From contig NC_088647.1 in the NCBI RefSeq assembly GCF_964019385.1, forward strand, positions 11,281,227 to 11,345,226: 64,000 bases of DNA, read 5' to 3'. Within the stretch, counting starts at the first letter, position 1. The number at the start of each line of letters is the position of its first letter. The notes beneath the pieces were generated by a model, which did not search any database, was not told where the DNA came from, and saw only the letters and a list, made by a program, of their open reading frames with translations. The stretch is from Sycon ciliatum. Lineage: Eukaryota; Porifera; Calcarea; Leucosolenida; Sycettidae. The translations under genes and the position numbers were made by a program. Below, piece by piece: positions 36,928-46,780 of the stretch.

Positions 36928-38526
36928 AAGGTGATCCATGGTGGCATCAATATTAGGTAAAGGAAAAGCGTCCGCGGTGGTTAATTTGTTAAGTTTCCGA
37001 TAATCCACACAAAAACGAAAAGAGTCATCAGGTTTTCGAACTAAGACAATGGGACTGGCCCATGGTGACATGCTTGGTTCCACTACACCTGTGTTGAGCA
37101 TATCTGTAACCAGCGTCTGTACGATTTCTGCCCGTTTGGGATCTAATCTGCGGGGAGCTTGCTTGATGGGTGGTGTGTGTCCCGTGGGTATGCTGTGTGC
37201 AGTAACCGTGGTGGACCCCAGGTCTGACGACGATGTCGCCCAAACATTCTTAAACTTGCGAATTGTATTAAATAACGTACGTTTTTGCAGATCGGTGCCC
37301 AGGAAATCAGACCAGTCGAGAAGATCGGTAGCGTCCCCCAGGGTGTCGGCGTCGACCCGTGCAACCGGAGCTGGCCCTGCGGAGGAAAGACGGTGGATAA
37401 CACCCAGCGGTGTTCCACTCGGCAGAGACAGAAAGGCAGCGGAGAAGTTAGAGGTAGTGAGGAGAAGTCGTTTCTTATTACTAGAACAAACACAGGCAGG
37501 AATAACCCCTTCCAGTGCTGGCAAAGGTTGAAAGAGAAATTCCTCCTGGTCCGACCATCCCAATGGAAGATCTAGATACACAACCCGGACTGACCATGGG
37601 GGCACAGAGAGCAACGAGGAGGAACAAAGAGTAGTGAATTCCGGAGGTTGGCCCTGCGGGTCGGGTCGGTGGTTACCACACTGAGGCCACAGTTGGGGAC
37701 AACCCCATGTCCCTTTGAGGGTAAACGCCGCTATGAACAGACTGCCCAGGACAACCTGGAAAAGGGAGGTGATGGCGTGGAGACGTGGGAGGGAAAACCA
37801 AGTACCAATCCCATCCAAAATGCTTAACCCCAGGATAGCGAGTAAGCCTAAGAGAAACACGACCCCAGACCAAGTATGTTGAAACCAAGAGGTGGAGCCG
37901 ATACTTGCAGTGTAACGAGAAGACAAGATCGGGGTGGATTCTGGCCCCATGACAAGAGTGGGCGACGGATCCATAGAAATAGATATCTTATGTTTCCTCA
38001 ACAGATCAGCGCCTAGTAGGCATGATTCTCGTAAATCGTCAACTACGATCACTGGTCCCTCAAACCGGAGAGACCCCAGCTGAAACATCCCAGTCACCAC
38101 TCCTAAAGAAGTTATTGATGTACCATTAGCACTATACAAGGCCCCAACGCCAATGGAGCTAGTGGGACGCAAAGATGATCGAACATGGGAGGGTACAACA
38201 GAGGAATCGATTAATGTGACACTAGCCCCCGAATCTACCAGGACCGTCAGTGGAACAGTGGTATCGGCAAAAGTGATCTTACCGGAGCAATACATGGCCG
38301 TGCTGACCGGGCAAACCCCAGCCGTCGTTACGGTGGCGGTTGGATCGGGCTCGTTGGAAGGAGGCAGGGCCGTATACTCCGGTGCACGGTCGAGCGGGAC
38401 CCCTGGGGAGGAAAGAACGGAAGAGGAAAACGCAACAGCCTGAGGTACGGTACAAACATGTGCATCATCTGACCCTTGAATAAGAGTGTTCTCGGCAACG
38501 GGCGGGTCTAACGCTGCCGGGGCCCG
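36895..38526 (-). CDS. pol: pol part 1: protease, hydrophobic linker, N-terminal reverse transcriptase
   Basis: Open in the -1 frame relative to gag from the slippery site to a TAG at 36895. The first ATG is 38295 (466 codons), but synthesis as a Gag-Pol fusion is more likely. Numbered from that Met, the retropepsin has VDSGAS at 20-25 (catalytic D21) and LLGADLL at 93-99. Residues 143-160 and 175-192 are strongly hydrophobic and look membrane-spanning, which is unusual between protease and RT. LPSGTPLGVI (291-300) resembles the conserved linker motif of gypsy pol. RT begins near 340 and includes ASPIVLVRKPDDSFRFCVDY (413-432). The frame ends prematurely after the glycine run from the C12 tract, so RT is split from part 2. 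All pol catalytic domains downstream depend on restoration of frame. Confidence 0.9.
   Translation of the reverse strand, partial: RAPAALDPPVAENTLIQGSDDAHVCTVPQAVAFSSSVLSSPGVPLDRAPEYTALPPSNEPDPTATVTTAGVCPVSTAMYCSGKITFADTTVPLTVLVDSGASVTLIDSSVVPSHVRSSLRPTSSIGVGALYSANGTSITSLGVVTGMFQLGSLRFEGPVIVVDDLRESCLLGADLLRKHKISISMDPSPTLVMGPESTPILSSRYTASIGSTSWFQHTWSGVVFLLGLLAILGLSILDGIGTWFSLPRLHAITSLFQVVLGSLFIAAFTLKGTWGCPQLWPQCGNHRPDPQGQPPEFTTLCSSSLLSVPPWSVRVVYLDLPLGWSDQEEFLFQPLPALEGVIPACVCSSNKKRLLLTTSNFSAAFLSLPSGTPLGVIHRLSSAGPAPVARVDADTLGDATDLLDWSDFLGTDLQKRTLFNTIRKFKNVWATSSSDLGSTTVTAHSIPTGHTPPIKQAPRRLDPKRAEIVQTLVTDMLNTGVVEPSMSPWASPIVLVRKPDDSFRFCVDYRKLNKLTTADAFPLPNIDATMDHLGGGGQNSFPP
36916..36927 (-). other. 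C12 run causing a pol frameshift
   Basis: Twelve G residues in the sense direction follow ATGGATCACCTT. In gypsy RTs the usual text here is LGGA, which needs seven G residues (or ten or thirteen) to keep frame. With twelve, the upstream frame stops at 36895, while the remaining RT is open one frame away. This may be a real slippage mutation or a homopolymer base-calling error. Confidence 0.85.
37720..37869 (-). other. Two predicted hydrophobic segments in the protease-RT linker
   Basis: Sense residues 143-160 (SGVVFLLGLLAILGLSIL) and 175-192 (ITSLFQVVLGSLFIAAFT) of pol part 1 each have about 18 mostly apolar residues, joined by a short loop DGIGTWFSLPRLHA. It reads as a helical hairpin. It lies after the protease ILG-like motif and well before RT. 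Confidence 0.7.
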
Positions 38527-38532
38527 TTTAAA
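38471..38532 (-). promoter_or_regulatory. -1 ribosomal frameshift signal: TTTAAAC plus stem and pseudoknot
   Basis: The heptamer T TTA AAC (38532-38526) is in the gag frame near its end, and pol is open in the -1 frame. After a 6-base spacer GGGCCC comes CGGCAGCG (38519-38512), which pairs with CGTTGCCG (38500-38493) as 8 bp including one G-U. The loop holds GACCC (38508-38504), complementary to GGGTC (38475-38471), allowing an H-type pseudoknot. Heptamer, phase, spacing and stem all match the classical design. The gag stop TAG lies in the loop. Confidence 0.85.
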
Positions 38533-39377
38533 TGTTGGCCCTGTGATGAGTAGCTGTGCGGAGGTTGAGGAGCAGATGAACCATACGCCTGTGAATTACG
38601 TTGTGACATTTCATATTTGAATTTCCTACAGTCTCGTTTGAAGTGACCCGTTATTCCACAATGAAAGCAAGCAGGAGGTCGTGGTGGTCTAGGTGGTTCA
38701 GCCCGTGTTAGGGTATGGACAGCGGCGGCCAAGTCAGCTACAGTGGCCTTCAAATCAGCTATCTCAGTTGAAGCGGGGGCAGCCACGTTCAGAACCCCTT
38801 GGCTTAGTTCTAAAGAAGATGCACTACTCCTAGCTTCGAGCACAACGGCCTTACGCACAGCGGCATCAATATTGACAGGCTCAAAATCGGCTACCCTATT
38901 GCCCAAGGTGGGTTCCAATGCATCCAAGAAAGCCCTAGTGGCAACAGCCCCCAACACATCACGAGAGGCCCCCGGAAAGGCACGGGCGGCTAAAATGGAG
39001 ATGGCATCACCCAGTTCTGGAATCGACTCACCGGGTGTCCTTCGTCTGGCCTGGAGCTCCGCTTGGCGTACTGCCTCCTTTCCTTTATCTCCGAAGCGGG
39101 CCACTAAGGCTGCTCGCAGCTTGACAGGATCGTCACGGTCTTCGTCCGATAAGGATTCAAGGACAAGAGCCGCCGGTCCCTGTAGTCCGCGTTGTAGCAG
39201 AAAGATACGCATTTGGTCGAGTCTAGTTCGGTTAGGGTCTGCTTCTCCCTCGGCTGGAGGGGCGACGTAGCCGTTGGTCTTCAAGCAGGAATCATAATCT
39301 CGCAGGTAAGCCGCCAGGCTTTCCTCGGGGCGGCCATGGAACGGGCGTGGAAGCAACCATCTGCCAGGCTCCGTCAT
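38508..39377 (-). CDS. gag: gag: capsid-nucleocapsid polyprotein
   Basis: A 289-residue protein from ATG at 39377 to TAG at 38508. Residues 10-160 have the look of a retrotransposon Gag/capsid region, with a largely helical, charged composition. Residues 205-225 (ADLKATVADLAAAVHTL) suggest a short coiled coil. A Pro-rich hinge (PPRPPRPP, 228-235) leads to a CCHC zinc knuckle CFHCGITGHFKRDC (C237, C240, H245, C250), which binds RNA during packaging. The tail is Ser/Gln/Pro-rich. The ATG is the first in frame after the leader. The frame is intact, so this copy could still supply Gag. Pol follows in the -1 frame through the slippery site overlapping its last codons. Confidence 0.92.
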   Translation of the reverse strand: MTEPGRWLLPRPFHGRPEESLAAYLRDYDSCLKTNGYVAPPAEGEADPNRTRLDQMRIFLLQRGLQGPAALVLESLSDEDRDDPVKLRAALVARFGDKGKEAVRQAELQARRRTPGESIPELGDAISILAARAFPGASRDVLGAVATRAFLDALEPTLGNRVADFEPVNIDAAVRKAVVLEARSSASSLELSQGVLNVAAPASTEIADLKATVADLAAAVHTLTRAEPPRPPRPPACFHCGITGHFKRDCRKFKYEMSQRNSQAYGSSAPQPPHSYSSQGQHLNGPRQR

Positions 39378-39609
39378 GATGACGAACTAAGTGGGAGGAA
39401 GGAGAAGCAAAGGAAACGGCAAACGCAAAGAGACTCCCCAAGGCCAAGCCTTGGTCAAAAAGAAGAAACCAAAGAAATCGCGGCGGCGATCAAAAAGCAA
39501 AGAAACAACGCGAAGAGAAAAAAAAACAGGACGAGGCAAGCAAGGCACACTTACGAGAGGAGTAGTTCCGTCCCTTTGGTAGGTCGCTCGTAGTAAGTTG
39601 TGGAACTCG
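39378..39609 (-). other. 5' leader between primer site and gag
   Basis: About 230 bp of untranslated leader in the sense direction, pyrimidine-rich on the sense strand, with an eight-T run. Packaging signals would be expected here; none can be recognised by eye. Confidence 0.6.
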
Positions 39610-39627
39610 AGTCCACGTCGGGCGCCA
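39610..39627 (-). other. Primer binding site, tRNA-Lys type
   Basis: One base after the 5' LTR the sense strand reads TGGCGCCCGACGTGGACT. TGGCGCCC is the complement of GGGCGCCA, the 3' end of animal tRNA-Lys, and the following ACGTGG also fits the common tRNA-Lys T-arm. A few mismatches remain. Confidence 0.75.
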
Positions 39628-39628
39628 C

Positions 39629-40166
39629 TGTTACGGAATTTCTCCCCACCCCTTTGCCTTCACACCACACAACCGTTCGTTGACTCATCTGTTGGCTCCA
39701 AGAATACTTTATCAAAATAAGAACTGATGGCGAAGAGAGCGGGGGAGAAAGACAACGAAATAATAAACAACCAACAGTAATAAACAGAGAAACGGCGAAC
39801 ACATCGAAACGACCAATGAGCGACCAGTACGTACGATACATGTGACTAGAACCAAGACAACAACATCGTGGACGAATCACACCACTCCCTCACACCCGAA
39901 CTCGACTCGCACAGCGCATGCTCCACATAATCCACGCATGCGCGACAACTAGTTAGATAAACGCACTCACTCAGGCAGAAGCAGATCCACACTCTCTGAC
40001 AACGCATATACTACATACACCACGTCATACACATCACACCCATATACTGCACACCCCGCATCACTCCCGTACAGACAGCAGACCATATTTGACACCGGAC
40101 AAGACAAGACAACGAGACCAGGAACAACAACGGATGTAAATAATAAGCGAATCGAATTTCGTAACA
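39629..40166 (-). repeat. 5' LTR (538 bp)
   Basis: Same ends and length as the 3' LTR, with one difference (T at 39958). As the upstream LTR it should contain the promoter. Candidate TATA-like words on the sense strand are AGTATATGGG and AGTATATGCG near its middle, which is only suggestive. Confidence 0.95.
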
Positions 40167-40170
40167 CTGC
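40167..40170 (+). other. Target-site duplication CTGC (right copy)
   Basis: Right-hand copy of the duplicated CTGC. The interrupted satellite monomer resumes directly with TGCGAATAGTTTAG. Confidence 0.9.
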
Positions 40171-42098
40171 TGCGAATAGTTTAGTCGCAAAGTGAAGAAT
40201 CACGGGCAAAAAGGCCCAAAACTTCGAGATAGGTTCTGTTCAGCTTTGAGCAGCCCTGGGCGAGTTGTTTATTGAAATGTGGCATTTTTTCTGGGTACAC
40301 TTCCCTATGTCCAGAAATACAACAAGATCAGAGTGGCGATGGTCAGTTTTTGAGCTTCGAACGGGCAGAAAGGTGAGAAATTGTCGCTTTTTGACACTTT
40401 GTGTCCACGTTTCACTTTCAACGTACCTCTCTATAACAAGACCCAGCTGCAATATGAGTGACCGATTTGATTTGATTTTTGGTTTTCTTGTAGGCCGCTG
40501 GCACCCGCATTCAATGATGCTGAACATTTGGCACTGCTGCGAATAGTTTAGTCGCAAAGTGAAGAATCACAGGCAAAAAGGCCCAAAACTTCGAGATAGG
40601 TTCTGTTCAGCTTTGAGCAGCCCTGGGCGAGTTGTTTATTGAAATGTGGCATTTTTTCTTGGTGCACTTCCCTATGTCCAGCTATACAACAAGATCAGGG
40701 TGGCGATGGTCAGTTCTTGAGCTTCGAACGGGCAGAAAGGTGAGAAATTGTCGCTTTTTGACCATTTGTGTCCACGTGTCACTTTCAACGTACCTCTCTA
40801 TAACAAGACCCAGCTGCAATATGAGTGACCGCTTTGATTTGATTTTTGGTTTGCTTGTAGGCCGCTGGCACCCGCATTCAGTGACGCGGAACATTTGGCA
40901 CTGCTACGAATAGTTTAGTCGCAAAGTGAAGAATCACGGGCAAAAGGCCCAAAACTTAGAGATAGGTTCTGTTCAGCTTTGAGCAACCCTGGGCGAGTTG
41001 TTTATTGAAATGTGGCATATTTTCTTGGTCCACATACCTATGTCCAGCTATACAACAAGATCAGGGTGGCGATTGTCAGTTCTTGAGCTTCGAACGGGCA
41101 GAAAGGTGAGAAATTGTCGCTTTTTGACCATTTGTGTCCACGTGTCACTTTCAACGTACCTCTCTATAACAAGACCCAGCTGCAATATGAGTGACCGCTT
41201 TGATTTGATTTTTGGTTTGCTTGTAGGCCGCTGGCACCCGCATTCAGTGACGCTGAACATTACGCACTGCTGCGAATAGTTTAGTCGCAAAGTGAAGAAT
41301 CACGGGCAAAAAGGCCCAAAACTTCGAGATAGGTTCTGTTCAGCTTTGAGCAGCCCTGGGCGAGTTGTTTATTGAAATGTGGCATTTTTTCTTGGTGCAC
41401 TTCTCTATGTCCACCTATACAACAAGATCAGGGTGGCGATGGTCAGTTCTTGAGCTTCGAACGGGCAGAAAGGTGAGAAATTGTCGCTTTTTGACCATTT
41501 GTGTCCACGTGTCACTTTCAACGTACCTCTCTATAACAAGACCCAGCTGCAATATGAGTGACCGCTTTGATTTGATTTTTGGTTTGCTTGTAGGCCGCTG
41601 GCACCCGGATTCCGTGACGCTGAACATTTGGCACTGCTGCGAATAGTTTAGTCGCAAAGTGAAGAATCACGGGCAAAAAGGCCCAAAACTTCGAGATAGG
41701 TTCTGTTCAGCTTTGAGCAGCCCTGGGCGAGTTGTTTATTGAAATATGGCATTTTTTCTTGGTGCACTTCTATATGTCCAGCTATACAACAAGATCAGGG
41801 TGGCGATGGTCAGTTCTTGAGCTTCGAACGGGCAGAAAGGTGAGAAATTGTCGCTTTTTGACCATTTGTGTCCACGTGTCACTTTCAACGTACCTCTCTA
41901 TAACAAGACCCAGCAGCAATATGAGTGACCGCTTTGATTTGATTTTTGGTTTGCTTGTAGGCCGCTGGCACCCGCATTCAATGATGCTGAACATTTGGCA
42001 CTGCTACGAATAGTTTAGTCGAAAAGTGAAGAATCACGGGCAAAAAGGCCCAAAACTTCGAGATAGGTTCTGTTCAGCTTTGAGCAGCCCTGGGCGAG

Positions 42099-45000
42099 TT
42101 GTTTATTGAAATATGGCATTTTTTCTTGGTACACTTCCCTATGTCCAGGAATACAACAAGATCAGGGTGGCGATGGTCAGTTCTTGAGCTTCGAACGGGC
42201 AGAAAGGTGAGAAATTGTCGCTTTTTGACCATTTGTGTCCACGTGTCACTTTCAACGTACCCCTCTATAACAAGACCCAGCTGCAATATGAGTGACCGCT
42301 TTGATTTGATTTTTGGTTTGCTTGTAGGCCGCTGGCACCCGCATTCAGTGACGCTGAACATTTGGCACTGCTGAGAATAGTTTAGTCGCAAAGTGAAGAA
42401 TCACGGGCAAAAAGGCCCAAAACTTCGAGATAGGTTCTGTTCAGCTTTGAGCAGCCCTGGGCGAGTTGTTTATTGAAATGTGACATTTTTCCTTGGTGCA
42501 CTTCCCTATGTCCAGTTATACAACAAGATCAGGGTGGCGATGGTCAGTTCTTGAGCTTCGAACGGGCAGAAAGGTGAGAAATTGTCGCTTTTTGACCATT
42601 TGTGTCCACGCGTCACTTTCAACGTACCTCTCTATAACAAGAGCCAGCAGCAATATGAGTGACCGCTTTGATTTGATTTTTGGTTTGCTTGTAGGCCGCT
42701 GGCACCCGCATTCAGTGACGCTGAACATTTGGCAATGCTGCGAATAGTTTAGTCGCAAAGTGAAGAATCACGGGCAAAAAGGCCCAAAACTTCGAGATAG
42801 GTTCTGTTCAGCTTTGAGCAGCACTGGGCGAGTTGTTTATTGAAATGTGGCATTTTTTCTGGGTACACTTCCCTATGTCCAGAAATACAACAAGATCAGA
42901 GTGGCGATGGTCAGTTTTTGAGCTTCGAACGGGCAGAAAGGTGAGAAATTGTCGCTTTTTGACCATTTGTGTCCACGTGTCACTTTCAACGTACCTCTCT
43001 ATAACAAGACCCAGCTGCAATATGAGTGACCGCTTTGATTTGATTTTTGGTTTGCTTGTAGGCCGCTGGCACCCTGATTCCTTGACGCTGAACATTTGGC
43101 ACTGCTACGAATAGTTTAGTCTAAAAGTGAAGAATCACGGGCAAAAGGACCAAAACTTCGAGATAGGTTCTGTTCAGCTTTGAGCAGCCCTGGGCGAGTT
43201 GTTTATTGAAATATGGCATTTTTTCTTGGTACACTTCCCTATGTCCAGGAATACAACAAGATCAGGGTGGCGATGGTCAGTTCTTGAGCTTCGAACGGGC
43301 AGAAAGGTGAGAAATTGTCGCTTTTTGACCATTTGTGTCCACGTGTCACTTTCAACGTACCTCTCTATAACAAGACCCAGCAGCAATATGAGTGACCGCT
43401 TTGATTTGATTTTTGGTTTGCTTGTAGGCCGCTGGCACCCGCATTCAATGATGCTGAACATTTGGCACTGCTGCGAATAGTTTAGTCGCAAAGTGAAGAA
43501 TCACGGGCAAAAAGGCCCAAAACTTCGAGATAGGTTCTGTTCAGCTTTGAGCAGCCCTGGGCGAGTTGTTTATTGAAATGTGGCATTTTTTCTTGGTGCA
43601 CTTCCCTATGTCCAGCTATCCAACAAGATCAGGGTGGCGATGGTCAGTTCTTGAGCTTCGAACGGGCAGAAAGGTGAGAAATTGTCGCTTTTTGACCATT
43701 TGTGTCCACGTGTCACTTTCAACGTACCTCTCTATAACAAGACCCAGCTGCAATATGAGTGACCGCTTTGATTTGATTTTTGGTTTGCTTGTAGGCCGCT
43801 GGCACCCGCATTCAGTGACGCTGAACATTTGGCACTGCTGCGAATAGTTTAGTCGCAAAGTGAAGAATCACGGGCAAAAAGGCCCAAAACTTCGAGATAG
43901 GTTCTGTTCAGCTTTGAGCAGCCCTGGGCGAGTTGTTTATTGAAATGTGGCATTTTTTCTTGGTGCACTTCTCTATGTCCAGCTATACAACAAGATCAGG
44001 GTGGCGATGGTCAGTTCTTGAGCTTCGAACGGGCAGAAAGGTGAGAAATTGTCGCTTTTTGACCATTTGTGTCCACGTGTCACTTTCAACGTACCTCTCT
44101 ATAACAAGACCCAGCTGCAATATGAGTGACCGCTTTGATTTGATTTTTGGTTTGCTTGTAGGCCGCTGGCACCCGCATTCAGTGACGCTGAACATTTGGC
44201 ACTGCTGCGAATAGTTTAGTCGCAAAGTGAAGAATCACGGGCAAAAAGGCCCAAAACTTCGAGATAGGTTCTGTTCAGCTTTGAGCAGCCCTGGGCGAGT
44301 TGTTTATTGAAATGTGGCATTTTTTCTTGGTGCACTTCTCTATGTCCAGTTATACAACAAGATCAGGGTGGCGATGGTCAGTTCTTGAGCTTCGAACGGG
44401 CAGAAAGGTGAGAAATTGTCGCTTTTTGACCATTTGTGTCCACGTGTCACTTTCAACGTACCTCTCTATAACAAGACCCAGCTGCAATATGAGTGACCGC
44501 TTTGATTTGATTTTTGGTTTGCTTGTAGGCCGCTGGCACCCGCATTCAATGATGCTGAACATTTGGCACTGCTACGAATAGTTTAGTCGAAAAGTGAAGA
44601 ATCACGGGCAAAAAGGCCCAAAACTTCGAGATAGGTTCTGTTCAGCTTTGAGCAGCCCTGGGCGAGTTGTTTATTGAAATATGGCATTTTTTCTTGGTAC
44701 ACTTCCCTATGTCCAGGAATACAACAAGATCAGGGTGGCGATGGTCAGTTCTTGAGCTTCGAACGGGCAGAAAGGTGAGAAATTGTCGCTTTTTGACCAT
44801 TTGTGTCCACGTGTCACTTTCAACGTACCCCTCTATAACAAGACCCAGCTGCAATATGAGTGACCGCTTTGATTTGATTTTTGGTTTGCTTGTAGGCCGC
44901 TGGCACCCGCATTCAGTGACGCTGAACATTTGGCACTGCTGAGAATAGTTTAGTCGCAAAGTGAAGAATCACGGGCAAAAAGGCCCAAAACTTCGAGATA

Positions 45001-46780
45001 GGTTCTGTTCAGCTTTGAGCAGCCCTGGGCGAGTTGTTTATTGAAATGTGACATTTTTCCTTGGTGCACTTCCCTATGTCCAGTTATACAACAAAATCAG
45101 GGTGGCGATGGTCAGTTCTTGAGCTTCGAACGGGCAGAAAGGTGAGAAATTGTCGCTTTTTGACCATTTGTGTCCACGCGTCACTTTCAACGTACCTCTC
45201 TATAACAAGAGCCAGCAGCAATATGAGTGACCGCTTTGATTTGATTTTTGGTTTGCTTGTAGGCCGCTGGCACCCGCATTCAGTGACGCTGAACATTTGG
45301 CAATGCTGCGAATAGTTTAGTCGCAAAGTGAAGAATCACGGGCAAAAAGGCCCAAAACTTCGAGATAGGTTCTGTTCAGCTTTGAGCAGCCCTGGGCGAG
45401 TTGTTTATTGAAATGTGGCATTTTTCTGGGTACACTTCCCTATGTCCAGAAATACAACAAGATCAGAGTGGCGATGGTCAGTTTTTGAGCTTCGAACGGG
45501 CAGAAAGGTGAGAAATTGTCGCTTTTTGACCATTTGTGTCCACGTGTCACTTTCAACGTACCTCTCTATAACAAGACCCAGCTGCAATATGAGTGACCGC
45601 TTTGATTTGATTTTTGGTTTGCTTGTAGGCCGCTGGCACCCTGATTCCTTGACGCTGAACATTTGGCACTGCTACGAATAGTTTAGTCTAAAAGTGAAGA
45701 ATCACGGGCAAAAGGACCAAAACTTCGAGATAGGTTCTGTTCAGCTTTGAGCAGCCCTGGGCGAGTTGTTTATTGAAATATGGCATTTTTTCTTGGTACA
45801 CTTCCCTATGTCCAGGAATACAACAAGATCAGGGTGGCGATGGTCAGTTCTTGAGCTTCGAACGGGCAGAAAGGTGAGAAATTGTCGCTTTTTGACCATT
45901 TGTGTCCACGTGTCACTTTCAACGTACCTCTCTATAACAAGACCCAGCAGCAATATGAGTGACCGCTTTGATTTGATTTTTGGTTTGCTTGTAGGCCGCT
46001 GGCACCCGCATTCAATGATGCTGAACATTTGGCACTGCTGCGAATAGTTTAGTCGCAAAGTGAAGAATCACGGGCAAAAGGCCCAAAACTTCGAGATAGG
46101 TTCTGTTCAGCTTTAAGCAGCCCTGGGCGAGTTGTTTATTGAAATGTGGCATTTTTTCTTGGTGCACTTTCCTATGTCCAGCTATCCAACAAGATCAGGG
46201 TGGCGATGGTCAGTTCTTGAGCTTCGAACGGGCAGAAAGGTGAGAAATTGTCGCTTTTTGACCATTTGTGTCCACGTGTCACTTTCAACGTACCTCTCTA
46301 TAACAAGACCCAGCTGCAATATGAGTGACCGCTTTGATTTGATTTTTGGTTTGCTTGTAGGCCGCTGGCACCCGCATTCAGTGACGCTGAACATTTGGCA
46401 CTGCTGCGAATAGTTTAGTCGCAAAGTGAAGAATCACGGGCAAAAAGGCCCAAAACTTCGAGATAGGTTCTGTTCAGCTTTGAGCAGCCCTGGGCGAGTT
46501 GTTTATTGAAATGTGGCATTTTTTCTTGGTGCACTTCTCTATGTCCAGCTATACAACAAGATCAGGGTGGCGATGGTCAGTTCTTGAGCTTCGAACGGGC
46601 AGAAAGGTGAGAAATTGTCGCTTTCTGACCATTTGTGTCCACGTGTCACTTTCAACGTACCTCTCTATAACAAGACCCAGCAGCAATATGAGTGACCGCT
46701 TTGATTTGATTTTTGGTTTGCTTGTAGGCCGCTGGCACCCGCATTCAATGATGCTGAACATTTGGCACTGCTGCGAATAG
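42099..46780 (+). repeat. Seven-monomer block duplication (period about 2567 bp)
   Basis: Monomers at 42099-43933 recur at 44667-46499. Shared private variants are GCACTGCTGAGAATAG, TGTGACATTTTTCCTTGG, CACCCTGATTCCTTGACG, AGTCTAAAAGTGAAG and CTATCCAACAAG. The CACCCTGATTCCTTGACG and AGTCTAAAAG pair also recurs near 47.1 and 49.3 kb. Confidence 0.85.

Larger units (their letters stand above)
32567..40166 (-). mobile_element. Ty3/gypsy-type LTR retrotransposon, full length, 7,600 bp
   Basis: The element is bounded by two 538-bp LTRs with TGTTACG...CGTAACA ends and is flanked by the 4-bp duplication CTGC. It is transcribed right to left. Order in the sense direction: 5' LTR, primer site, gag, -1 frameshift site, protease, hydrophobic linker, reverse transcriptase, RNase H, integrase, non-coding region, polypurine tract, 3' LTR. 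The order RT-RNase H-integrase is diagnostic of Ty3/gypsy. No chromodomain and no envelope gene were recognised. The LTRs differ by one base (C at 32896, T at 39958), so the insertion is recent. Pol carries a frameshift at a C12 run and a YLAD substitution in the reverse transcriptase active site, so this copy is probably non-autonomous. Confidence 0.96.

Noticed and set aside
38743..39270. 175-codon plus-strand frame
   Set aside because: Antisense shadow of gag, which has a CCHC knuckle and convincing composition on the other strand.
39551..39880. 109-codon frame across the LTR/leader boundary, and similar LTR frames
   Set aside because: Cysteine-rich, low-complexity readings of regulatory LTR sequence, with no domain.
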